From positions 3,801,940 through 3,842,228 of the forward strand of contig NZ_LT546166.1 in assembly GCF_900078685.2 (NCBI RefSeq): a DNA stretch of 40,289 bases. The letters are read 5' to 3'. Both the position numbers and the translations under genes were made by a program. Position 1 is the first letter of the stretch. Every line of letters starts with the position of its first letter. Of the stretch, positions 14,595-22,690 are shown piece by piece. Origin of the DNA: Mycolicibacter icosiumassiliensis (GTDB lineage Bacteria > Actinomycetota > Actinomycetes > Mycobacteriales > Mycobacteriaceae). The notes under the pieces are model-generated. The model did not search any database, had not been told where the DNA came from, and was given only the letters and a program-made list of their open reading frames with translations.

Positions 14595-15548
14595 ATGAGC
14601 GACGACAGCACCCCCGCATCGGGCACCGCCGGCACCACGAGCACCCCCGCCGGCGGGGTGCGGGTGTGTCGGTTCCCGGGCTGTGATCGGCCGACGCGCC
14701 CGGACCCGGGCACCGGGCGGCCGTCGCTGTACTGCGAGCAGCCCGACCCTGATGGGGGTCCGGTGCACAACCGGGCCACCGCCTGGCGAGCACGCCGCGC
14801 CGCCGAACAAGCCACCACCCCCACCAGTGCTGGCGGTGCCGGTGCTGGCGGGCAGGGAGGCGAGCTGTCGACGACGGCGGCACCGGTATCGCTGGCACGG
14901 GTCTCTTTGGAGCAGCGGGTCGAGCAACTGCCCGCCCGCATCGACGCCCTGCAGGACTTCCTCACCGCACTGGTTACTGAGCTGCGGGTTGCTGGTGATG
15001 TCGAAGCCGCCGGCGCTGAAGTCGCTGATGCCCACCGTGATGCCCTGGCCAAGATCACCGCCGCCGAACAACGCATCGCCGACGCCGAGCGGGCACGCCG
15101 TGACGCCGAACGCCGCGCCGATAATGCCGAGACCCTGCGCGCTGAAGCCGATGCTGCCGCCGAAGACGCCACCGCCGAAACCGTGCGGGTGCGTGACGAA
15201 CTCACCACGCAACTCTCGCAAGCCCACACCGACGCCGAACACGCCGCCGCGACCGCCCGCGACCAGCTGGCCGCCGCGATCACCGACACCGAACACGCCC
15301 GCGCCCAGGCCGCCACCGCCCGCGGTGAACTGGCAGCACTGCAGGCCCAAGCCACCGCCGACAAACACGCCCTCGCGGCACTGCGCAACGACCTCGAACA
15401 AGTCCGCGCCGATGCGCGGGCACAGCGGGAGGCTTTGCAGCAGGCCGCCGATGAGCGCGCCACGGCACTGTCTCAAGCCCTGGCTGCTGCCCGCGAAACC
15501 GCCGAGGCCTACCGGGCGCAACTGCACGGCATCACACCACCGCAGTAA
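14595..15548 (+). CDS. Zn-finger/coiled-coil plasmid protein, KfrA-like in layout (317 aa)
   Basis: Residues 24-60 contain a probable zinc site (VCRFPGCDRPTR... SLYCEQ ... VHNRATAW; Cys/Cys/Cys/His). Residues 105-310 are a long Ala/Glu/Arg/Asp heptad-rich coiled coil with few breaks. N-terminal DNA-binding module plus long alpha-helical tail is the design of KfrA-type plasmid proteins, which bind their own promoter and organise plasmid DNA. The sequence is not close enough to claim homology. The start at 14595 lies 19 nt after the 16-bp palindrome. It probably helps plasmid stability together with ParA and its RHH partner. Confidence 0.6.
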   Translation: MSDDSTPASGTAGTTSTPAGGVRVCRFPGCDRPTRPDPGTGRPSLYCEQPDPDGGPVHNRATAWRARRAAEQATTPTSAGGAGAGGQGGELSTTAAPVSLARVSLEQRVEQLPARIDALQDFLTALVTELRVAGDVEAAGAEVADAHRDALAKITAAEQRIADAERARRDAERRADNAETLRAEADAAAEDATAETVRVRDELTTQLSQAHTDAEHAAATARDQLAAAITDTEHARAQAATARGELAALQAQATADKHALAALRNDLEQVRADARAQREALQQAADERATALSQALAAARETAEAYRAQLHGITPPQ

Positions 15549-15646
15549 GCGCACACCAGCGCCGGCGTAGCTGGCACGCCTGCATGATGACGGGGTGTCG
15601 GTCACTTGGAGTTGACGTCGCCAAGGGCGCTTAGGCTGGTGGTCTT

Positions 15647-16336
15647 GTGAACTTGAGGCAGGCGCGCGAGCAAGCCGGAGCTTTGGCCGGAAAGATCGGG
15701 GTCGCCGCCGAGCGGTACGCGCAAACCGACCGGATTCTGGCTGAGCGCATCAACCAGTCCACGTTTTCGCAAGGCCCCGACACCGGACGCGACCCCACGA
15801 TGCGGTTGGCCGGATGGGGATCGCGTCCGCCGTTGGATGTGCCGCCGTCTGTCGCGGAGATGGACGAAGCGCAGGCACGGGCGGCGTGGAGCAAGCTCAA
15901 CACCGACAAAGCGCTCTATGGGCAGAGTTGCGACCCGGCGAAGGTGGGCCTGCTGCCGCCGGGGCCGTTCAACGCTTGTGTCGCCAGGTTCAACGAGCTC
16001 AATGCGCGGGAGGCAGAACTCAGGGCTCAGCTGAAGAAGTTGGGCATTCCGATCGAAGGCGAAGCACCCGTTGCTGCTCCAGAGCCACCGTTTCCGCCGC
16101 CGACGCGGATCTCTGGAACGACCGAGCACGGCGGCCAGCAGGCACAGGGCCGCGACGGTCACGGGGTATCGGACGCTGCGATGAATGATGCGGTCGCCAA
16201 CCCGGTCGAACCGCCGATTTTTCAAGATAATGGGACCTACATGTACACGGGCAAGGACGCAGTGGTGATCCTCAACGAGGAAGGCAAGGTCGTGACGACG
16301 TGGGCACGCAATCAGAACGGGTGGAGGACGCCGTGA
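15647..16336 (+). CDS. Probable polymorphic toxin, C-terminal toxin domain, possibly 5'-truncated (229 aa)
   Basis: Residues 1-45 resemble the second helix of an ESX-type (WXG/EspC-like) N-terminus. Residues 75-140 form a two-Cys helical domain (YGQSCD... FNACVARFNELNAREAELRAQLKKLGIP) common in mycobacterial secreted toxins. After a Pro-rich linker, residues 185-229 (GTYMYTGKDAVVILNEEGKVVTTW...NGWR) match the C-terminal tail pattern of nuclease toxins of the barnase/EndoU/colicin-D/E5 group. The GTG start at 15647 lies inside what would normally be an N-terminal helical pair, so the 5' end may be lost. The TGA overlaps the next ATG (TGATG), the usual toxin-immunity coupling. Confidence 0.65.
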   Translation: MNLRQAREQAGALAGKIGVAAERYAQTDRILAERINQSTFSQGPDTGRDPTMRLAGWGSRPPLDVPPSVAEMDEAQARAAWSKLNTDKALYGQSCDPAKVGLLPPGPFNACVARFNELNAREAELRAQLKKLGIPIEGEAPVAAPEPPFPPPTRISGTTEHGGQQAQGRDGHGVSDAAMNDAVANPVEPPIFQDNGTYMYTGKDAVVILNEEGKVVTTWARNQNGWRTP

Positions 16337-16602
16337 TGAACGTGATTGACGGCCTTCCTGCCGAGTGCCGTGAGGTTGTGACCGATATCGTGGGCGGAGC
16401 CGACGAAGCGCTACTGAATGAATTGCGGACCCGCGCCGAGCCGACCCTCAAACAGCGTCGGCAGGTCGAACGGATCCTCGGCAGCGAATTCTGCCGGAAC
16501 CTGCGGCCCGACTACGAGCCAACAGAGCGTGGCGTGGCCATCGACAACGCCCTGGGGGTGTTCCTGTTGCGCTGGCCCATCGAGAACCCCGCACCACGGT
16601 GA
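16336..16602 (+). CDS. Probable immunity protein for the upstream toxin (88 aa)
   Basis: Small, acidic, helical protein (NVIDGLPAECREVVTDIVGGADEALL...) with a C-terminal LRPDYEPTERGVAIDNALGVFLLRWPI block. The ATG at 16336 shares one base with the toxin stop. Position, size, acidity and coupling are the usual marks of a cognate immunity protein; the sequence itself gives no named family. If the toxin is inactive this gene may persist as an orphan immunity protein. Confidence 0.6.
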   Translation: MNVIDGLPAECREVVTDIVGGADEALLNELRTRAEPTLKQRRQVERILGSEFCRNLRPDYEPTERGVAIDNALGVFLLRWPIENPAPR

Positions 16603-16660
16603 GGCGACCCTGCAGACTACTGCGGGCTGCGGTTCGGTGCGGGTCATCGCCCGCTCCTGG

Positions 16661-17416
16661 TTAGCCGGCGTCGGTGCTGATGTGCTGGCCCGCCGCGCGG
16701 ACACGGTGCTGCCAGTTACTCGACAGCCACATCTCGACCAGCTCCGCGGGCACACCGACCTGCCCGGCCCAGGAGTGCAGCAGCTGGCAGTAGCGCAGGT
16801 AGCCGCGGCGGGTGAACGCCGGCAGTGACGGGGTGTGCAGCCACCCCAGGTGGCACAGGGTGGACAGGCTGTTCTGGTCGAGCAGCTGCGGGCGCTCGAC
16901 CACCTCGGGCAGCACTGCCCAGCAATACAGCGACAACAAGGCCGGCCCAACACCAGGGGTGGCCGGCCACGGCGCGCAATCACCCCGACCACCACCCAGG
17001 AGGTGCTGATCGGTGCACAGTCGAAGCCCGCCGAGGATCGTGTCGAGTTCGCGCCCGGCCACCGGGGTGCGCACGTCGATGAAGCGTTTGACCCGCGGAC
17101 GGCGCGGGTGGCCGGCCAACCATGCCGCGCCCCGGTAGAGCACACCCAACTCCCGCGGCCCCTGCTCGGGCAGTACACCGGTGGGCAGGTCATCACGGCG
17201 CAGGAACGCCGCACCGGAGTCGACCGGGCGACCATCGGCGTCACGACCCCACAACCGGACGCCGATCTTGTGGTCGGCCAGGTGAGTGTTCCACCAGTCC
17301 AAGTCGACCGGGGCGATGTCGTCGCCGACAACCAAGGCGTAGTCCTGGGCACGACACCACGCCACACACTCCTGTGGCGGCTGCAGTTGCGCGTCGAGTT
17401 CATCCATGTCGCCCAT
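16661..17416 (-). CDS. OGG-fold-like protein of plasmid type (251 aa)
   Basis: Residues 95-245 (VKRFIDVRTPVAGRELDTIL... GVGPALLSLYCWAVLP... LLDQNSLSTLCHLGW... YLRYCQLLHSWAG) recall the small proteins annotated as 8-oxoguanine DNA glycosylase (OGG) fold. The G-V-G-P hairpin and the L-D-x-x-x-x-x-L segment stand in the expected order, although the catalytic Lys/Asp pair of true glycosylases is not evident. The N-terminal 90 residues are unassigned. The start at 17416 has a G-rich ribosome-binding region; an internal Met three codons on is possible. It is convergent with the immunity gene. Confidence 0.45.
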   Translation of the reverse strand: MGDMDELDAQLQPPQECVAWCRAQDYALVVGDDIAPVDLDWWNTHLADHKIGVRLWGRDADGRPVDSGAAFLRRDDLPTGVLPEQGPRELGVLYRGAAWLAGHPRRPRVKRFIDVRTPVAGRELDTILGGLRLCTDQHLLGGGRGDCAPWPATPGVGPALLSLYCWAVLPEVVERPQLLDQNSLSTLCHLGWLHTPSLPAFTRRGYLRYCQLLHSWAGQVGVPAELVEMWLSSNWQHRVRAAGQHISTDAG

Positions 17417-17810
17417 CGTGACCCCCACCACCGACAACCAAACCCCGACGACCGACACCATCGTTGGCGTGCCCACTACACCCACACCCACACCCGCGAC
17501 GACGAATCATTGTCGGCTGGCTCTGGTGGGCAGCCGCCACCCCTACCGCGACACCACGGTGGGCAGTGCGGCGACCGCCCGGCAGCCCACCAACAGTCGT
17601 GCCGCCACCGCCGTACTGTCGCCGCGCCGGCCAGCGCACGACAGCGCACGGCAACTGTGCGAACCGACCAGCCAGTTGGGCATCACCAGAACCGGTGCCA
17701 GGGCCAACACCGAACCGCCACCCGGCCGGGCCGCACACGCACACACCACCACGTCGGCGCACCCGACACCACCGTGGCTACGACCGGCCACCCGGGCCAA
17801 CCAGCACCCC
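17417..17810. other. Thr/Pro-biased GC-rich stretch without a supported gene
   Basis: Long open frames exist on both strands but all show low-complexity composition without motifs, start-site support or domain content. It separates the OGG-like gene from the truncated pra gene and contains the accessory-side end of the junction near 17812. No RNA gene or IS end recognised. Confidence 0.45.
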
Positions 17811-17833
17811 GCAGGGGTAGTTGCCCTGCGGGG
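17807..17833. repeat. Inverted repeat CCCCGCAGGG-N7-CCCTGCGGGG at the accessory/core junction
   Basis: Perfect 10-bp arms, 17807-17816 and 17824-17833. The right arm is native pra coding sequence and the left arm lies at the point where pra homology ends. This may reflect short-homology recombination or be coincidental. Confidence 0.5.
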
Positions 17834-17852
17834 GCGGCGGAAAGTCGGTCAT
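17811..17852 (-). pseudogene. pra: 5' stub of pra (proline-rich antigen, Rv1078-like)
   Basis: ATG at 17852 is preceded by AAAGGGTGGAG and encodes MTDFPPPPQGNYP, the conserved opening of the proline-rich antigen that follows cbs in mycobacteria. Homology ends after about 14 codons and the frame continues into unrelated sequence. Position and orientation directly after cbs match the M. tuberculosis order. It marks the boundary between the accessory region and the chromosome. Confidence 0.75.
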
Positions 17853-17919
17853 CTCCACCCTTTCGGGTCGTGTCGGTGAATGGTCCAAACGCTACCGCAG
17901 GACAGTGAACGTCAGCGCC

Positions 17920-19314
<1,395 letters not shown>

Positions 19315-19360
19315 GTCTGCCATCGTCTCAGGCGGTTCGGTTCGCCGGGCCACGGCCTGC

Positions 19361-19987
19361 CTAGCCGGTAGCTTCCCGGATGTATTCGCCGATCTGGCGC
19401 AACGAGCGGGTGGCCTCCGGCACGAACGGGGCGGCGATCTGGAAGACGTGAATCTGGCCGGGCCACACCCGCAGCTCCACTGGAACACCGGCGGCCGCGA
19501 GCACCTTGGCCCCCAGCCGGGCGTCGTGCAGCAACACCTCGGAGCCGGAGACGTGGATCAGGGTGCGTGGAAGTCCTGGCTTGACGTGTTGCAGCGGTTC
19601 GAGAACGTCACTGCCGTGGGTGCGGTCGCGGCGGGCCGCGGCCTCGATCAGTTCGACGAACGCGTCGAATGCCTTGGGCGGGAACTCCGCACCGGTGTGG
19701 ATGTTGGGGTGTGCCTTCTTGGCTTCCTTGGCGATCTCCAGCAGCGGCGACAGCGCGACGATCGCGGCCGGCATGTCCGCCTCTCCCCCGTTCAAACCCT
19801 CCTCCAGCAACCGCTCGGCGAGCGCCAGCGACAGGTAGCCGCCGGCCGAATCCCCTGCCAGCACAATCTGGTCCGGCTGGTAGCCCTGACGGCGTAGCCA
19901 GCGGTAGGCGTCGTAGCAGTCGTCGATCGCGTCGGCGATGGAGTACTTGGGGATCATCCGGTACTCCACCACCAGGACTCCTGACAT
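19361..19987 (-). pseudogene. lipU: lipU (Rv1076-like) carboxylesterase, 5'-truncated
   Basis: The remaining 208 codons match the C-terminal two thirds of the hormone-sensitive-lipase-type esterase LipU: VLVVEYRMIPKYS, GDSAGG with the nucleophile Ser, SEVLLHDARL carrying the acid region, and WPGQIHVFQ with the catalytic His. The N-terminal cap and the HGG oxyanion-hole motif are missing. The homology begins at the inverted repeat of the neighbouring insertion element, which also supplies the ATG. Without the oxyanion hole the enzyme should be inactive. The native promoter is gone. Confidence 0.9.
19973..19987 (+). repeat. Left terminal inverted repeat of the DDE element
   Basis: CAGGACTCCTGACAT is the exact reverse complement of 22411-22425. 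The first 11 bases are themselves nearly palindromic. The lipU homology ends within it, so the precise element boundary is uncertain by a few bases. Confidence 0.65.
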
Positions 19988-20112
19988 GGTTGCGGTTGCT
20001 GGCCGGTAATTTTGTGCTTTGATCTGCGGGTTTCCCGGTGTGTCACTGCGTAATTCGGATCATGATGGTCGATAATAGATAGAGCTATTTATTGCGATAT
20101 CTGAGACGGTGA

Positions 20113-22407
20113 ATGATGACCATGATGACCGCACAGCCGCCCCTGCCGCTGGCGCCCGAGAGCGCGCGTGGCATCGGTGCCGCCGCGGCGATCATCGAAG
20201 ACGATGACGGCGGTCGGGTGTTCGTGCACGGCAACCTGGCCTACGCCTGGGACGCCGGCGACGCCGCAGGGCGCCGGTTCGCGGCGGTGTCGCTGGTGCG
20301 GATCAAGGCCGCCACCCAGTTGCAGGTGGCCGAGGCGTTCACGGTGAAACCGGCCACGGTGCGACGGTGGGACGCCCAACTCAGCGACGCTGGTGTGGCG
20401 GGATTGCTCGGTGAACCCAAAGGCCCCAAACGCAAGTCGAAGCTCACCGATGACACCATGGCAACAATTCGCGGTCTGCGCGACGACGGGGCGTCCTATC
20501 GCGCCATTGCCGCGCAAACCGGGTTGTCGCACGGCAGCATCCGCGTCGCACTGTTGCTCACCGATGCCGACGCCGATCCGGTTTGCTCCTCAGCGGTGTC
20601 GGACGGCTCCACCGAGCCCGAACCCGATTCGGAGGTCGAAAACGACTGCGCCGCGGTGACCTCCAGTGATCTGACCACACCCGTGCAAGCACCGGTTTTG
20701 GCCGATCCGGTGCCGCGTTCCGGTGAGCGGGTGTTGGCACGGTTCGGGCTGATCGAGTCGGCGCCGCCGGTGTTCGGTCCGTGTGCGCGGGCACCGCTGG
20801 CGGGGCTGCTGCTGGGGTTGCCCGCGCTGGCGGGCACCGGGCTGCTCGAATGCGCCCACCGTGTCTACGGACAACTGCCCAACGGTTTTTACTCGCTGGA
20901 TGCGATGTTGTGCGAGGGCGTGTTTCGTGCCCTGATCGGCCAGGCCCGCGCCGAGGGCGCGGCCCGCATCGATCCGGTCGCCTTCGGGCGGGTGCTGGGG
21001 TTGGATCGGGCCCCGGAGGTCAAAACGATCCGCCGCAAGATCGGGTTGCTCGCCGAGGCCGGCAAAGCCGGCGACTGGATCACCGCGATGGCCGGGCGTC
21101 ATGTCACCGAGCGCCCCGAGCAGGCCGGTGTGTTCTATGTCGACGGGCATGTCCGCGCCTATCAGGGCCGGCGCAAGATCGCCAAAACCCATGTGCCGCG
21201 GTTGAAGTTCCCCGCCCCGGCCACCGTGGAAACCTGGGTCACCGACGGGGCCGGGGACCCGCTGTTGGTGGTGATGGCCGAACCGGCGGCCTCGCTGGCC
21301 GCTGAGCTGCGCCGGCTGATCCCGCAGATGCGTGACCTCGTCGGCGACGGGCGCCGGGTGCTGGTCGGGTTCGATCGCGGCGGCTGGTCACCGGCACTGT
21401 TCGCCGATCTGGACGCCGCCGGATTCGACACGCTGACGTGGCGTAAAGGCAAAACCGTCGACATCGACCAACACAAGTTTGTCGAACACAGCCACACCGA
21501 TGAGCGTGGCCGCGTCCACACCTGGCGCCTCGCCGACACCGAAACCGAACTGGCCACCACCGAAGGCCAACGCGCCGGGCAGGTGTTCGCGATGCGCCAG
21601 ATCAGCCTCTACGACAGCGCACGTGAGCGTCAGATGCACATCTTGACCACCCGGCGTGATCTGCCCGCCGCCGAGATCCGCTACCGGATGGGATCACGCT
21701 GGCGCCAGGAGAACCACTACCGTTACGCCCGCATGCATTTCGACTTCGACTCCCACGACACCTATAGCGCCCACGACGACGACCAGGCCCGCATGGTGCC
21801 CAACCCGGCCAAAAAGCCCGCCTACCAACAAGTCGAAAAAGCCCGACGGGCACTGCATCTGGCCGAAACCACCCGCGACCGTGCCCTGCTCACCGCTTCC
21901 TCACCGCCACCGGGGACCACCACCGTGATCACCAACACGATGATCAAAACCATCAACACCGAGGCCAACACCGCCCACGACGACCTCGACGCGGCACTGG
22001 ACGCGCACAAAGCAATACCCGCCCGCCTACCCCTGGCCCAGGTCAACCCAGGCCAGCAAGTTCTGGACACCGAAACGAAACTGATCCACCACGCCATCCG
22101 CATCGCGGCCTACAACACCGCGCAATCCCTGGCCCGGGCGATCATCACCAACACCGGCTACAGCCGCGCCGACGACGAAGCCCACACCCTGATCCGCACC
22201 GCACTGGCCGGCTCCGGCGACATCATCGCCGATACCGCCACCAACACCTTGCACATCCGACTCGATCCACTGCCCGCACCACGGCACACCGCCGCCATCG
22301 ATGAGCTCTGCCACGTGCTCAACGACACCAACACCGTCTACCCCGGCACCGACCTCACCCTGCGCTACAGCATCAAATCCCACCGACGACCGCACACCAA
22401 TTACTGA
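20113..22407 (+). CDS. Large DDE-type transposase, family unassigned (764 aa)
   Basis: The N-terminus has two helix-turn-helix stretches (about residues 68-105, TQLQVAEAFTVKPATVRRW; and 120-150, SYRAIAAQTGLSHGSIRVAL). The catalytic core shows GVFYVDGHVRAY (Asp near 344), VLVGFDRGGWSPALF (Asp near 420) and GSRWRQENHYRYARMHFDFD (Glu near 534), a spacing consistent with an RNase H-like DDE transposase. The C-terminal third is charged and helical. The frame is intact, so it may be functional. It resembles the large IS1634/ISNCY-like transposases, but I cannot place it with confidence. Confidence 0.75.
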   Translation: MMTMMTAQPPLPLAPESARGIGAAAAIIEDDDGGRVFVHGNLAYAWDAGDAAGRRFAAVSLVRIKAATQLQVAEAFTVKPATVRRWDAQLSDAGVAGLLGEPKGPKRKSKLTDDTMATIRGLRDDGASYRAIAAQTGLSHGSIRVALLLTDADADPVCSSAVSDGSTEPEPDSEVENDCAAVTSSDLTTPVQAPVLADPVPRSGERVLARFGLIESAPPVFGPCARAPLAGLLLGLPALAGTGLLECAHRVYGQLPNGFYSLDAMLCEGVFRALIGQARAEGAARIDPVAFGRVLGLDRAPEVKTIRRKIGLLAEAGKAGDWITAMAGRHVTERPEQAGVFYVDGHVRAYQGRRKIAKTHVPRLKFPAPATVETWVTDGAGDPLLVVMAEPAASLAAELRRLIPQMRDLVGDGRRVLVGFDRGGWSPALFADLDAAGFDTLTWRKGKTVDIDQHKFVEHSHTDERGRVHTWRLADTETELATTEGQRAGQVFAMRQISLYDSARERQMHILTTRRDLPAAEIRYRMGSRWRQENHYRYARMHFDFDSHDTYSAHDDDQARMVPNPAKKPAYQQVEKARRALHLAETTRDRALLTASSPPPGTTTVITNTMIKTINTEANTAHDDLDAALDAHKAIPARLPLAQVNPGQQVLDTETKLIHHAIRIAAYNTAQSLARAIITNTGYSRADDEAHTLIRTALAGSGDIIADTATNTLHIRLDPLPAPRHTAAIDELCHVLNDTNTVYPGTDLTLRYSIKSHRRPHTNY

Positions 22408-22410
22408 GCT

Positions 22411-22425
22411 ATGTCAGGAGTCCTG
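22411..22425 (-). repeat. Right terminal inverted repeat of the DDE element
   Basis: ATGTCAGGAGTCCTG, exact reverse complement of 19973-19987, starting 4 nt after the transposase stop. Confidence 0.65.
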
Positions 22426-22690
22426 AACACGATGCCCGAGTGTGCATCAAATCAGGGGTGAGTCCTGCCATCCGTCCAGCAGTCTGTCAATCGAGACAGG
22501 GAGTCTGTGGATACACTGCGCATCGTCTGCACATCGACTGGCGTTCCTAGCCCAAATGGAACATCGTTTACCTGGATTTTTCACGGCGGTAGGCGGGTTC
22601 ATGGTGTCGTAGACGCGAAAAGTGCACTCGCTCAAGGATAATCAGGGTTGTTAAGGCTCGGAAAATCCACAGATTGGGTGCACCTTTCAG
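22426..22690. other. Short unidentified stretch between two transposases
   Basis: It holds no supported gene; one minus-strand frame of about 62 codons lacks motifs. The last about 50 nt (from GTTGTTAAGGCTCGG) probably belong to the left end of the IS1380-type element. The rest does not look like lipU or SGNH-gene sequence, so it may be a remnant of a third insertion. Confidence 0.35.

Larger units (their letters stand above)
19973..22425 (+). mobile_element. IS-like element with 764-aa transposase (about 2.45 kb)
   Basis: Bounded by 15-bp perfect inverted repeats at 19973-19987 and 22411-22425, with one long gene. No target duplication can be seen because the DNA on the two sides is not contiguous chromosomal sequence: the left flank is lipU and the right flank is a short unidentified stretch before another transposase. 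The family could not be assigned. Confidence 0.65.

Noticed and set aside
14553..15605. 350-codon Gly-rich minus-strand frame resembling a PE_PGRS-like protein
   Set aside because: It is the antisense of the coiled-coil gene, and the Gly/Val/Leu repeats simply reflect Ala/Asp/Glu codons read backwards. The 16-bp operator and start context support the plus strand.
17543..17800. 85-codon minus-strand frame upstream of the OGG-like gene
   Set aside because: No start-site support or conserved motif, and the composition is typical of GC-rich noncoding DNA.
22447..22635. 62-codon minus-strand frame between the two transposases
   Set aside because: No recognisable motif, no ribosome-binding site, and the surrounding DNA appears to be debris between elements.
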